Of a stretch of DNA of 64,000 nt, positions 1 to 8,397 are shown piece by piece. Source of the stretch: Cacconaster sp045641345 (GTDB taxonomy: Bacteria > Bacteroidota > Bacteroidia > Bacteroidales > UBA932). The notes under the pieces are model-generated. The model was not told where the DNA came from. It did no database searches and saw only the letters and a list, made by a program, of their open reading frames with translations. The DNA is taken from positions 94,959 to 158,958 of the forward strand of contig JAZUGR010000014.1 in NCBI GenBank assembly GCA_045641345.1. The letters run 5' to 3'. How positions within the stretch are numbered: the first letter of the stretch is position 1; each line of letters opens with the position of its first letter. The translations under genes and the position numbers were made by a program.

Positions 1-764
1 TCGCACGACTGGCCCACAAAGCAGTTGAGAAGCGTCACGCCGTCCTTTACCGAGGAACCGCTTTGGATTATGAAATTGTCGGCAATCACGCCGTTGCCCA
101 CCAACGACGGGCTCGCCTGGCTGCCGTGCACCGACCCGTTCCTCAGCCTGGATGCTCCCTCCACGCGGCAATAGTCGTCAATCCTGACGTTGCGCACGTA
201 GTTGGCATCGACCATCATCACGTTGTTGCCGATACGCCCCACCGAAGAGCGCACCGACTCGGTATATGCCGAAATGATTCTGCGCAAGGAGTCGATCATA
301 GCCGGACGGTGCCTGTAGAGAGCCATCACATAGGCGATCTGAGCCGTCAGCCTGTCGTATATCACAACCTCACGGCCGCCGGTTTCATTGAGCACCGACA
401 CCTCCACACCGTTGCCGAAAGTGGAATCGGTATCGGTCAGCACCGTGTGGACGTTGCAGACGAAGGTATCGTGGCCTATGGTATAGTTGGCTATGTAGTT
501 CGAGACGTTCTCTATCAAGGTATTGTCACCGACCTCGACGTTGCAGAGGAGCGCACGGCGGATACCGCTGTGCTTCACCGCACCGCCCACCAGGTGGAAC
601 TCCTTCTCGAATACGCCCAGTTTGACCTCTCCCTGGAACTCGGTATCGGCGATATGCTCCGGCGTGAATCCGGGAGCGACCATCACCCTGCTCCAATCGG
701 CGCACCTGCAACGGGCAGCCTCAAGCGAAGCTACCTCCTGCTTTGTAAGATGTCTGTAATCCAT
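1..764 (-). CDS. DUF4954 family protein, 3' part outside window
   Basis: The ATG at 764 opens a frame that runs off the left edge, so only the first 254 codons are visible. The protein begins MDYRHLTKQE and carries repeated hydrophobic/Gly/Asn turns such as IENVSNYIANYTIG and VGRIGNNVMMVDANYVRNV. These look like left-handed beta-helix coils of the kind found in sugar-nucleotide acyl/nucleotidyltransferases. I recognise this as the DUF4954 family, which is common in Bacteroidales and has no settled function. It lies 15 nt after gmhA and is the last visible gene of the polysaccharide operon, so a role in sugar-nucleotide or glycan modification is inferred from context only. Confidence 0.75.
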   Translation of the reverse strand, partial: MDYRHLTKQEVASLEAARCRCADWSRVMVAPGFTPEHIADTEFQGEVKLGVFEKEFHLVGGAVKHSGIRRALLCNVEVGDNTLIENVSNYIANYTIGHDTFVCNVHTVLTDTDSTFGNGVEVSVLNETGGREVVIYDRLTAQIAYVMALYRHRPAMIDSLRRIISAYTESVRSSVGRIGNNVMMVDANYVRNVRIDDYCRVEGASRLRNGSVHGSQASPSLVGNGVIADNFIIQSGSSVKDGVTLLNCFVGQSC

Positions 765-779
765 AATCCTTTTCGTTTG

Positions 780-1433
780 TCATTCGCCATCCGGGAAGAA
801 CCTGTCTTCGAGCATCAGGCATATTGTATGATACACCGGAAGATGCATCTCCTGCACCTTGTAGCATTCGATTTCCGGAACTTTTATGCATACCTCGCAG
901 AGCGCCGCCAGACGGCCGCCACCCTGCCCGGTAAGGCCGACGACCTTCATCCCGGCCGCCTTCGCCGCAACGGCGGCATACAGGACATTGAGGCTGTTCC
1001 CCGAAGTGGATATTGCAAGAAGCACGTCACCCTTTCTGCCGAGGCCGTTCACCTGCTGGGCGAAGGTCATAGTCGGGTCGCAGTCGTTCATAAAGGCGGT
1101 CGAGAGAGCCGGATGGGATATCAGCGAGATTGCAGGCAGAGCCCCCTGCAGGTGCTCCGCAAGATTCTTTCCGAGTTCAGGGTCAACCCCCAGGAGCTCG
1201 TTGCGATGCTGCAGGGCAAGCTTCCGCTTGCGGCAGAAGCCCTTCATCAACTCCCCCACTATATGCTCGCCGTCGGCAGCGGATCCACCGTTGCCGGCAA
1301 CCAGAAGTTTGCCCCCCGAAGCGAAAGCTTCCCCAAGGACGGAGAAGGCCCTCACGATATCATCCGAAACCGCCCCAAGCGAAGGATAACGCGCCACAAG
1401 GGCATCCATACGGCTGTTGTCAATATTCTTCAT
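780..1433 (-). CDS. gmhA: sedoheptulose-7-phosphate isomerase (GmhA-like SIS protein)
   Basis: A cytosolic SIS-domain isomerase that converts sedoheptulose 7-phosphate to D-glycero-D-manno-heptose 7-phosphate, the first step to nucleotide-activated heptose. The 217-residue protein has the GNGGSAAD phosphosugar loop at 47-54. His57/Glu61 and Gln194/His202 match in spacing the H..E and Q..H metal-site residues of E. coli GmhA. The ATG at 1433 is preferred over an upstream in-frame start inside the kinase gene because AGGAA precedes it and the kinase TGA ends one base upstream. With the neighbouring HddA-like kinase it supports a heptose pathway feeding the polysaccharide. The nucleotidyltransferase HddC/HldE is not visible here and may lie beyond the left edge. 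Confidence 0.9.
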   Translation of the reverse strand: MKNIDNSRMDALVARYPSLGAVSDDIVRAFSVLGEAFASGGKLLVAGNGGSAADGEHIVGELMKGFCRKRKLALQHRNELLGVDPELGKNLAEHLQGALPAISLISHPALSTAFMNDCDPTMTFAQQVNGLGRKGDVLLAISTSGNSLNVLYAAVAAKAAGMKVVGLTGQGGGRLAALCEVCIKVPEIECYKVQEMHLPVYHTICLMLEDRFFPDGE

Positions 1434-1434
1434 A

Positions 1435-2469
1435 TCATTTCCTGTCAAAAATCTTCCATCCGTGAGCTCCACCGTCGGTAAAATTGAACGGCACTGTGTA
1501 TCCGCCGAGTCCCTTCAGTGCCTCCAGCACATTCTGCCTGCGGGTGGGGTCCACAAAAAACATTATGAATCCGCCTCCACCGGCCCCGCTCACCTTGCCC
1601 GACAGGGCGCCGGCAGGAATGGCCGTCTCAAAGGCTTTCTCAATCAGAGGATTGGAGATTCCACCCGCCATCTTCTTCTTGTCGTCCCATCCCTTGCCCA
1701 GTATGGCCGCAAACGAACTCATATCACCCTTGAGCAGCGCGAGTTTCATATCAACGGCGCTCTGCTTGATGCGGTGCATCGTCTCTATGTACTCCGACTC
1801 ACCGCGGGAGGTATTGGCCTTCTGCTCCTCTATTATTGCCGCCGAACTGCGCGAGCGCCCGGTGAAATAGAGCACCAGGCTCGATTCCAGTTCATCCACA
1901 ATCCACCTCTTGACCTTGAGCGGATTCACTATCACCATTCCGTCGGGCAGGAACTCCATGAAATTGAAGCCTCCGAACGATGCGGCATACTGGTCCTGCT
2001 TCCCACCGGAGAGCGAAAGGTCCTCACGTTCTATCTCATAGGCGAGCCTTGCAATCTCGTAATCGCCCAAAGGCAGCGAATACCACTCCGTAAATGCCTT
2101 GAGCACCGCCACCACCATTGTTGACGAAGTGCCCAGACCGCTTCCGGAGGGTGCGTCATTGTAGGTGGTGATGCGGCACGACCTCGGGGTGAGGGAAAAG
2201 TCGCGCATCACCCTGTTATAAACCCCTTTTACAAGGAGCGCTCCCCCGGAGGGCTCAATCCTCGCAGAAAGAGGATACGACTCGTGGCATCCTGTGTCGA
2301 AGCTCTCTATTGCCACCTCACGGGAGCAAGTCTCCTCGATGGTGCAATAGGCGTACATATTGATGGTGGCATTGAGGATGCATCCTCCATAGGTGTCGCT
2401 GTATGGCGACACATCGCTTCCCCCGCCTGCCAGCCCCAGACGCAACGGTGCCTTGGATCTTATAATCAT
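1435..2469 (-). CDS. hddA: D-glycero-D-manno-heptose 7-phosphate kinase (GHMP family)
   Basis: A GHMP-superfamily kinase of 344 residues that phosphorylates heptose 7-phosphate at the anomeric position. The N-terminus reads IIRSKAPLRLGLAGGGSDV, typical of HddA-like kinases. The ATP-binding GHMP motif PSGSGLGTSS is at about 107-116, and a Gly-rich KVSGAGGGGF motif is near the C-terminus. Its ATG overlaps the preceding nucleotidyltransferase TGA (ATGA), implying translational coupling, and gmhA starts immediately downstream. The pair with gmhA fits the GDP-D-glycero-D-manno-heptose route of S-layer or capsule heptose better than the HldE route. A related fucokinase-like activity cannot be excluded from sequence alone. 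Confidence 0.85.
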   Translation of the reverse strand: MIIRSKAPLRLGLAGGGSDVSPYSDTYGGCILNATINMYAYCTIEETCSREVAIESFDTGCHESYPLSARIEPSGGALLVKGVYNRVMRDFSLTPRSCRITTYNDAPSGSGLGTSSTMVVAVLKAFTEWYSLPLGDYEIARLAYEIEREDLSLSGGKQDQYAASFGGFNFMEFLPDGMVIVNPLKVKRWIVDELESSLVLYFTGRSRSSAAIIEEQKANTSRGESEYIETMHRIKQSAVDMKLALLKGDMSSFAAILGKGWDDKKKMAGGISNPLIEKAFETAIPAGALSGKVSGAGGGGFIMFFVDPTRRQNVLEALKGLGGYTVPFNFTDGGAHGWKIFDRK

Positions 2470-3539
2470 ATCAAGTGTCTTATGAAATAATTGTAAATCT
2501 TGAAAAACGGGCTTCCGACCACCTCGAGCGGATAATATCTTGCAAAACGCACGATGCGGCGCATGCGGCGCAGGAATTCGAGGGACTCCAGATGCGAACG
2601 GCGCCCCGAAGCCTCGTCGCAAGCCCCGAAATTGCCGGAGCGCAATATCTCATCGAGAAGGAATCTCCCCTCCTTGCAGCGCGGTTCCACAAGAAGATAC
2701 TCGTCCTCGAGAGCGAACACCTTCTGCAGCACGTACATCAGCGCCGATGCAAACCTTCTCAGCCCGAACCGGCCCAGGAGCGCCACGGTCTCCGCCTTTT
2801 CGGCCTCAGTGAAACCCTGCCTTAGCACATAGAGATAATCCTGCACCTGGCGCAGCCCCACCCCTTCGTCGAACAGATGTCGGAATATATGCAGCAGTAT
2901 GTATATCCTGTTGAAAGCGGCATCCGCCACGGCCACCTGCACTCCGCCGAAATCGGAGAGGTTGCGCGACTGCACCTCGAACTGCCCGGAGAACCACCTC
3001 TGCAACCTGGCATTATGGATCGGAGAAAACATCCACGACGGAGTGAAATGGGCCTCGAGGTCGCACCCGCCGATCTGCTGGCACTCGATATGGTGGTAGC
3101 ACGTGCGGGACGAGGGTGAGGTGCGGCGCACCAGGGAGGATATCGCCTTCCTGCTTCCGGCAACCCACAGGTCTATGTCTCCCGGGGTGCGCGAGGATCC
3201 GACCGGATAAAGTCTTGCCAGACCCTGGCCCTTGAGCAGCACCGATCTGAACCCTCCGGATGCGAAATATTCCACAGCTTGCGGAACGGCCTTGTCGAGC
3301 AAGTCGTTGAGGCGCTTTATCTTCTCCGCCTCCGAGTACATCCTGACCATCGGGCGCTTGGAAGGGCACTGCTCCTTCGGAAGACGGTCCATCGCCGCGA
3401 AAGCGATTCCCAGCATCCTGTGGTCGGAAGCGATGCTGCACACTTCAAGCCACAGGTCGTCATCCGGACAGACACTCAATCTGTCACGGCTACCTCCATA
3501 CACCTGGAGAAGTTCGAAGAATATATCGACCGCACCCAT
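2466..3539 (-). CDS. nucleotidyltransferase family protein (PF14907-like)
   Basis: This 357-residue protein carries the KGQGLA...R..GDIDLWV signature at about 103-126, which I recognise from the Uncharacterised nucleotidyltransferase family (NTP_transf_5). The two Asp of GDID would be the metal ligands of a nucleotidyltransferase fold. The remainder is alpha-helical with Arg/Leu-rich segments. The ATG at 3539 overlaps the stop of the upstream transferase (TGATG), and its own stop overlaps the kinase start, so it is coupled on both sides. Members are common in Bacteroidota capsule loci but their substrate is unknown. Participation in glycan assembly is inferred from position. Confidence 0.75.
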   Translation of the reverse strand: MGAVDIFFELLQVYGGSRDRLSVCPDDDLWLEVCSIASDHRMLGIAFAAMDRLPKEQCPSKRPMVRMYSEAEKIKRLNDLLDKAVPQAVEYFASGGFRSVLLKGQGLARLYPVGSSRTPGDIDLWVAGSRKAISSLVRRTSPSSRTCYHHIECQQIGGCDLEAHFTPSWMFSPIHNARLQRWFSGQFEVQSRNLSDFGGVQVAVADAAFNRIYILLHIFRHLFDEGVGLRQVQDYLYVLRQGFTEAEKAETVALLGRFGLRRFASALMYVLQKVFALEDEYLLVEPRCKEGRFLLDEILRSGNFGACDEASGRRSHLESLEFLRRMRRIVRFARYYPLEVVGSPFFKIYNYFIRHLI

Positions 3540-4459
3540 CACGACAGAGTTCCGAAATACCCGGCCTTGCGCCCGTATACCTTGAGCATCTCGGGCCATT
3601 GTACAATAAGCACGTCGCATATCGGGGCGAGTATCCTGCCCGCCCTTGACTTCGAATACACCCTTGCCCTCGACTCTATGAAAATCCGTTTCAGGCCGAG
3701 GATCCTTGCGGCGGCGAATACGGGGACCGCAATACCGGCCCCTGTCGAAACCACCACGGAAGGGCGCAGCCTGCGGCATACCTTCAACGCCTGGAAGAAA
3801 TTGCGTATGAAATTCAATTTCCTGTGCCCCGAATAGTTGAAAGCCTCCATATAAAGTGCCCTCGAGCCAAAGTCCGCGGCTGCGGCGCAATTGTCCGAAA
3901 GCATCCATACCTCGCATCGGGAGGCAATGCCGGCAAGGCACATCATCTCCGAATAGTGTCCGCCCCTGTTGCATACGAAAAGACACCTGCCGCCTTTGAC
4001 GGACAACTTTCCGAGTTCATCGGAGATGCCGCATTCAAAATCGCAACGGCGCGGTTTGAAGGTCTGCAACTCCCGCCAGGCCGCAGCAAGGGAGTCTGTC
4101 CCGTCGAGGATATATCCATCTTCGGACAGCTTCCTGACAAGCTCCTTCTGATGGTCGTCAATCATCTCTCCGAAAGCATGCAGCCGGGCCACGGCAATCA
4201 CCTTGCGGCCGCAGGAGATAGCACTGAATATCGAGCCGCTGCCTGAATGGGTTATCACTACGGATGCCCGCCCGACATACTCCTGAAACTGAGTCTCATC
4301 CATAAAAGGCACGCATTTGAAGTTGCGCGCCGCATAGACGGTATGGCCGCTCTGGGCCACCACCTCCTCCTCTATGTGCTCGGACCCTATGAGGTCGTCC
4401 ACCGCCTCGAGAAGGCGTGGAAAAGGAATCTTCTGCGTGCCGAGGATGACGAAAATCAT
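3539..4459 (-). CDS. fused Alg13/Alg14-like (PssE-PssD) glycosyltransferase
   Basis: This 306-residue protein joins two halves normally encoded separately. Residues 1-150 resemble the GT28 C-terminal/Alg13-PssE catalytic half: IFVILGTQ at the N-terminus, ITHSGSGSI at about 69-77 and a DDHQKEL segment near 101-107. Residues 155-306 resemble the Alg14-PssD membrane-anchoring acceptor half: FVCNRGGHYSEM at about 161-172 and VVSTGAGIAVPV. Such pairs transfer a hexose or GlcNAc from a UDP-sugar to a lipid-linked intermediate on the inner face of the cytoplasmic membrane. The ATG at 4459 follows the wecC stop by 8 nt. The upstream in-frame extension would overlap wecC and lacks family similarity. 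Donor and acceptor sugars cannot be read from sequence. Confidence 0.8.
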   Translation of the reverse strand: MIFVILGTQKIPFPRLLEAVDDLIGSEHIEEEVVAQSGHTVYAARNFKCVPFMDETQFQEYVGRASVVITHSGSGSIFSAISCGRKVIAVARLHAFGEMIDDHQKELVRKLSEDGYILDGTDSLAAAWRELQTFKPRRCDFECGISDELGKLSVKGGRCLFVCNRGGHYSEMMCLAGIASRCEVWMLSDNCAAAADFGSRALYMEAFNYSGHRKLNFIRNFFQALKVCRRLRPSVVVSTGAGIAVPVFAAARILGLKRIFIESRARVYSKSRAGRILAPICDVLIVQWPEMLKVYGRKAGYFGTLS

Positions 4460-4467
4460 ATCGTGAA

Positions 4468-5691
4468 TCAAATATGATATGTACCTTCCAGCGGGCAGAC
4501 ATTGTGACAGTCGAGTATCACCTTGCCCTTGAGGGAATCCCACCTCTGCCGGATATGGTCGTGCTTGACCATTACGACTACCAGGTCGGTCCCCGAAAGG
4601 AACTCATCGAAATCCAGCACCTGGCTCTCCACAATCTTCTTTTCAGTAAAGAAAGGGTCGAAGACCTTGAGCGAAGCGGCAAGATGGCGCTCCTGCGCCT
4701 CCATCATCTGAAGGGTCGGAGACTCGCGCAAGTCATCGACGTTCTCCTTATAGGTCAGACCGTACAGGCCCACCCTCGAAACGTCGGAGATGCCCCTCTC
4801 CTTCATTATCTCGTATATGCGGTTGAGCACGAATTCGGGCTGGCTGTCGTTGGTGCGCATACTCTCGTCTATCACCTTTGCGAGGCTGGGATAATCCCCC
4901 ACGAGGAACCAGGGATCGACACTGATGCAGTGGCCTCCCACTCCAGGACCGGGCTGGAGGATATTCACCCTCGGATGCATATTGCAGATGCGGATAATCT
5001 CATACACGTCCATATTGTCGTGGCGGCATATGCGGGCCAGTTCGTTGGCGAATGCGATGTTCACGGCACGGAAGGTATTCTCCACCACCTTGGTCATCTC
5101 GGCTGTGCGGATGTCGGTTACGACAATTTCGCCCTGACAGAAAGAGGCATAGTACTGCTTGACCTTCTCACCGATCTGTTTGCTGTCGGCTCCGATGGTC
5201 CTGTTGTTGTGAAGGAGTTCATAGACCATATTCCCGGGGATGATGCGCTCGGGAGCGTGAACGAGGTGGATGTCCTCGCCAATCCTGAAGCCGTTCGCCT
5301 CGATTACTGGACGTACGAACTTGTCGATTGTTCCGGGGCTTACCGTCGATTCAATCACAACTGTCGCGCCTTTGGGGCAGACCTTCATCACGTCCCTGAC
5401 AGCCGCCACCACATAGCAGGCATCCACCTTTTTGGAGAACTTGTCGTATGGTGTGGGCACCGATACGATGTACGTGCCGGTCTTCTGGTATTCCGTAGTG
5501 AATTTGATACCGCCCTTCAAGGCAGCTGCGAAAAGTTCGTCCAGACCCTTCTCCTTGAAGGTTGTCTTTCCGGCGTTCAGGGTGGAAACCAGCTCCTTGT
5601 TGTAGTCCGTACCCACCACCTCGACTCCGTGGCTTGCCATCATAAGGGCCGTCGGCAGTCCGATATAGCCCAATCCTATTACGTTTATCAT
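4468..5691 (-). CDS. wecC: UDP-N-acetyl-D-mannosamine dehydrogenase
   Basis: A UDP-sugar dehydrogenase of 407 residues that oxidises UDP-ManNAc at C6 in two NAD-dependent steps to UDP-ManNAcA. Evidence is the N-terminal Rossmann motif GLGYIGLP (6-13), the STVSPGT segment near 115-121, the substrate-binding AEMTKVVENTFRAVNIAFANE-type helix around 197-217, and the catalytic Cys255 in GPGVGGHC. The closely related UDP-GlcNAc and UDP-Glc dehydrogenases have the same architecture. Assignment to ManNAc rests on wecB lying 7 nt upstream and on the nearby wecG-like transferase. Length is normal for the family. Confidence 0.9.
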   Translation of the reverse strand: MINVIGLGYIGLPTALMMASHGVEVVGTDYNKELVSTLNAGKTTFKEKGLDELFAAALKGGIKFTTEYQKTGTYIVSVPTPYDKFSKKVDACYVVAAVRDVMKVCPKGATVVIESTVSPGTIDKFVRPVIEANGFRIGEDIHLVHAPERIIPGNMVYELLHNNRTIGADSKQIGEKVKQYYASFCQGEIVVTDIRTAEMTKVVENTFRAVNIAFANELARICRHDNMDVYEIIRICNMHPRVNILQPGPGVGGHCISVDPWFLVGDYPSLAKVIDESMRTNDSQPEFVLNRIYEIMKERGISDVSRVGLYGLTYKENVDDLRESPTLQMMEAQERHLAASLKVFDPFFTEKKIVESQVLDFDEFLSGTDLVVVMVKHDHIRQRWDSLKGKVILDCHNVCPLEGTYHI

Positions 5692-5698
5692 TGTCGCA

Positions 5699-6898
5699 TT
5701 ACTTTTTTATTCCGTATCTGCCGGCTTCCTTGCCGGCAAGTGCGTCCGCAATCCTTTTGCACGCCTTTCCGTCGCCATAGGGATTGACCGCATGGCTCAT
5801 CCTGTCATAATAGATGCCATCGTCAAGCAGACGGCTGACCTCACCCACTATCAGGTTGTGGTCAGTGCCCACAAGCTTCACGGTGCCGGCATCGAGGGCT
5901 TCGGGGCGTTCCGTGGTGCCACGCATCACGAGCACAGGCTTGCCTAGGCCCGGGGCCTCTTCCTGGATTCCGCCCGAATCCGTAAGGACCACGGTCGATT
6001 TCTCCATAAGATACACGAACTCCAGGTACTGCAGCGGCTCGATGAAAAAGAAGTTCCCGTATGCCGAAAGGTCCTCGCCGAAGACTTCGTGGATCGGCTT
6101 GCGCACGTTGGGATTCAGGTGCATCGGATAGACGAAGTCCACGTCGGGATATTTCTCCGAGAGGTCCTTCATCGCAGTCACCATACTGATGAACCCTTCG
6201 CCGAAATTCTCGCGCCTGTGGCCTGTGATAAGGACGAGTTTTTTTCCGCCTGCGAGCCTTGTGACATCATAGCCTGCGGCCTTGAGGACTCTGGTCTGCT
6301 TATCGGCAAGAGCCTTGTCGGATTTGAGTCTGCCCACCACCATATGGAGCGCGTCGATTACGGTATTGCCCGTAACGAATATCCGGCCGTGAGCCTTCTC
6401 CTCCTTGAGGTTATTTTCGCTCAGTGGTGTGGGGCTGAAGTTGAAGTCAGCGATGCGCCCCGTAACCTGACGGTTCATCTCCTCCGGCCAGGGGCTGAGC
6501 AGATTATGTGTGCGGAGCCCCGCCTCGACGTGGCCGACAGGAATCTGCCGGTAGAAGGCTGCCAATGCCGCCGCCATCGAGGTGGTGGTATCCCCGTGGA
6601 CGAGCACGATGTCGGGGAGACTCTCACCTTTATCCTGCATTGTGTGGAACACCTCGCGCATACCGGTGAGGACTCTTGAAGTGACGTCCGTCAGATCCTG
6701 CCCCTGCTTCATTATGTTGAGGTCGAAGTCAGGCCTGACATCGAAGATCCCCAGCACCTGATCCAACATCTCGCGATGCTGGCCGGTGACGCACACCACG
6801 GTCTCGAACTCCGAGGGTCTCCCCTGCAGTTCCTTGACCAGCGGGCACATCTTGATGGCCTCAGGACGCGTACCGAACACGAGCATTACCTTTTTCAT
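5699..6898 (-). CDS. wecB: UDP-N-acetylglucosamine 2-epimerase (non-hydrolysing)
   Basis: The non-hydrolysing epimerase interconverts UDP-GlcNAc and UDP-ManNAc in the cytosol. The 399-residue protein shows the family landmarks in order: GTRPEAIKM near the start, VHGDTTTSMA, HVEAGLRT, ITGHRREN, and the C-terminal DSGGIQEE...RGTTERPE block that lines the UDP and allosteric sites. Length and motif order are canonical. It is followed after 7 nt by wecC and preceded by the wecG-like transferase, so UDP-ManNAc made here is probably oxidised at once to UDP-ManNAcA for transfer to a lipid carrier. Confidence 0.95.
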   Translation of the reverse strand: MKKVMLVFGTRPEAIKMCPLVKELQGRPSEFETVVCVTGQHREMLDQVLGIFDVRPDFDLNIMKQGQDLTDVTSRVLTGMREVFHTMQDKGESLPDIVLVHGDTTTSMAAALAAFYRQIPVGHVEAGLRTHNLLSPWPEEMNRQVTGRIADFNFSPTPLSENNLKEEKAHGRIFVTGNTVIDALHMVVGRLKSDKALADKQTRVLKAAGYDVTRLAGGKKLVLITGHRRENFGEGFISMVTAMKDLSEKYPDVDFVYPMHLNPNVRKPIHEVFGEDLSAYGNFFFIEPLQYLEFVYLMEKSTVVLTDSGGIQEEAPGLGKPVLVMRGTTERPEALDAGTVKLVGTDHNLIVGEVSRLLDDGIYYDRMSHAVNPYGDGKACKRIADALAGKEAGRYGIKK

Positions 6899-6901
6899 AG
6901 G

Positions 6902-7606
6902 TCAGATTCTACCAATCTTCAAAAGTACAAAATATTTCAATAGAAAAATCTGGCGCTTTATTCTTGAGGGCTGTTTCACAAGCCTGTATGCAAATTCGAG
7001 ATTATGGTCGACCCACCACTTCGGAGCCCGCTTCACATTGCCCGTATATACGTCGAAACTGCCGCCCAACCCCTGGTAGACGGCATTGTGGCGCCGCCAC
7101 ATCTCTTCCATCAGGATTTCCTGTTTGGGCGAACCCATCGCCACGAATACCACGTCAGGCTTCTTGCCGGCGATATCGTCGATCAAGGCTCCCCTCTCCC
7201 GATCATCCTTGAGATAGCCGTCGCGGTATCCGACGATATTGATTCCGGGGAATTGGGACCGCAACCCCTCCACCGTCTTTTCGATCACTTCCTTTTTGCT
7301 GCCCACAAGATAGAATGACTTGCCCTGCGGATGGAGTTTCTCTATGATTTTCAGCCACAATTCGCATCCCGGCAGCTTTACGGCATTTCTTCCGCCGTGT
7401 TTCTTTGCGGCCATAACCGCCCCCGTCCCGTCGCAATAGCCTATATTGCGGTTTATTATCCCTTTGGTCTGCTCTGTGGCATGAAGAATTTTCTCCGCAT
7501 TTATCGCCACCAGTAGTTTCTTCTTGTCCGAAGCATACTCTATCAATTCGTCAAAAGACGAAAACGGATAGAAGCGGACGCCGTTTTTCAATGTAATAGG
7601 CAACAT
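6902..7606 (-). CDS. wecG: WecG/TagA/CpsF family (GT26) glycosyltransferase
   Basis: A 234-residue member of the WecG/TagA/CpsF family. These membrane-peripheral enzymes add N-acetylmannosamine or its uronic acid to polyprenyl-PP-GlcNAc. Visible landmarks are the CDGTGAVMAAK segment, FYLVGSKKEVIEK, and MGSPKQE before the basic amphipathic C-terminus (KQPSRIKRQIF) that usually anchors the protein to membrane. The ATG at 7606 gives a family-length N-terminus; a longer in-frame version would run into higA. Only 3 nt separate it from wecB. Together with WecA and WecBC this suggests a lipid II-like GlcNAc-ManNAcA intermediate. TagA-like ManNAc transfer is the alternative. Confidence 0.85.
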   Translation of the reverse strand: MLPITLKNGVRFYPFSSFDELIEYASDKKKLLVAINAEKILHATEQTKGIINRNIGYCDGTGAVMAAKKHGGRNAVKLPGCELWLKIIEKLHPQGKSFYLVGSKKEVIEKTVEGLRSQFPGINIVGYRDGYLKDDRERGALIDDIAGKKPDVVFVAMGSPKQEILMEEMWRRHNAVYQGLGGSFDVYTGNVKRAPKWWVDHNLEFAYRLVKQPSRIKRQIFLLKYFVLLKIGRI

Positions 7607-7617
7607 AACGATAAAGT

Positions 7618-7977
7618 CTAAAGGCCCAGGATAGCGGCAGGCTGGATTCCAAGATACCGGCAGATGAGGCAAGCCTGCTTCAAGGATGGCTCGGAACGGC
7701 CTGATACGAAATCACTGACTCGGGACTGGCTTACGCCGAGAGCCTCGGCAAGCTCCTTCTGCGTCATTTTCTTGTCCGATAATCCGGAGACAATCAACTC
7801 GGCGACAGTCGGTTTCTCAATCGGGAAGTATTCCTTTTCGTATTCTATCACAATATCTGAAAGGACTGACAACTCCACCGCCTCCTTCTGTTTCGGATCA
7901 TAACCGTCAACAACAGGCAGCAGCTCTTCGATTCTCGAAAGAGCATATTCATACTGTTCTTTTGATATTTTTCCCAT
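7618..7977 (-). CDS. higA: HigA-type XRE antitoxin
   Basis: This 119-residue protein has an acidic, helical N-terminal half (about 1-65, with EELLPVVDGY and YEKEYFPIEKP) and a C-terminal HTH_3/XRE domain with recognition segment TQKELAEALGVSQSRVSDFVSG. That arrangement is typical of HigA-like antitoxins of the HigB-HigA family. It starts 4 nt after higB, the toxin-first order characteristic of hig modules. It is expected to bind and silence HigB and to autorepress the promoter upstream of higB. The start at 7977 is chosen because the upstream in-frame extension overlaps higB and lacks similarity. Confidence 0.85.
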   Translation of the reverse strand: MGKISKEQYEYALSRIEELLPVVDGYDPKQKEAVELSVLSDIVIEYEKEYFPIEKPTVAELIVSGLSDKKMTQKELAEALGVSQSRVSDFVSGRSEPSLKQACLICRYLGIQPAAILGL

Positions 7978-7981
7978 ATTG

Positions 7982-8281
7982 TCAAATGTTTTTGCAATCA
8001 ATCCTGCCGTAGTCCTTATGTCTTCCGACCCACCGGATGAAAATATATCCCATCACGAATTTGACAACAACTACCAGTCTGAAATTATTGCCGGAAATAT
8101 TGAACACATAATGCTGATTCCCGACACTGTCGACAGAACTGAAATCAGCTTTCATATCGGCAAAATTTCTCCAGTCTGCAATTTCCGCAATCTCATACCA
8201 CCGCTCCAGAGGGACCTTTGCAGACTCGTTTCCCGGCGTCTCAAAGAATTCCTTAAGTTTGCGATGCGACACTACCCTCAT
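7982..8281 (-). CDS. higB: HigB-type toxin (RelE-like mRNA interferase)
   Basis: A 99-residue basic protein of the HigB_toxin family (PF09907-like). It has the sequence pattern W.NF.D.K..F..VD.VGN...VFNISGNNFRLVV, followed by VKFVMGYIFIRWVG and a terminal HKDY. HigB toxins cleave translated mRNAs in the ribosomal A site. A Bacteroidota consensus promoter and an inverted repeat lie directly upstream (8298-8337), so the module is independently transcribed although it sits inside the polysaccharide operon on the same strand. The usual terminal T-H-x-x-Y-D is here GRHKDYG, a variant rather than an obvious loss. The role in this organism (stabilisation, phage response) is unknown. Confidence 0.85.
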   Translation of the reverse strand: MRVVSHRKLKEFFETPGNESAKVPLERWYEIAEIADWRNFADMKADFSSVDSVGNQHYVFNISGNNFRLVVVVKFVMGYIFIRWVGRHKDYGRIDCKNI

Positions 8282-8297
8282 ACTCGAACTCTTTCTG

Positions 8298-8328
8298 CAA
8301 AAATAACAATTATCTCGCGTATTGCAAA
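8298..8328 (-). promoter_or_regulatory. promoter of higBA
   Basis: On the minus strand, TTTG (8328-8325) is followed after 19 nt by TATTTTTG (8305-8298), a full match to the Bacteroidota -33/-7 consensus. The predicted start point lies just before the higB ATG at 8281, leaving a very short leader. Confidence 0.75.
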
Positions 8329-8337
8329 AGTTTTTGC
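8324..8337. promoter_or_regulatory. inverted repeat, candidate HigA operator
   Basis: GCAAAA-GT-TTTTGC is a perfect 6-bp inverted repeat overlapping the -33 element of the higBA promoter. Its position is that expected for a HigA autorepression site. Function is inferred. Confidence 0.5.
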
Positions 8338-8397
8338 CGTAAACATTCTATTTTTCAGAATTACGGCATTGCAGAGAGTCAAAGTGCAATTATTTCA

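Noticed and set aside
63..1481. Long plus-strand open frame across the DUF4954/gmhA/hddA boundary
   Set aside because: It is antisense to three genes with clear families and conserved motifs, and its own protein is His/Arg-rich without recognisable domains.
4474..5787. 437-codon plus-strand open frame opposite wecC
   Set aside because: wecC has all catalytic motifs; the opposite frame has no promoter, start context or similarity.
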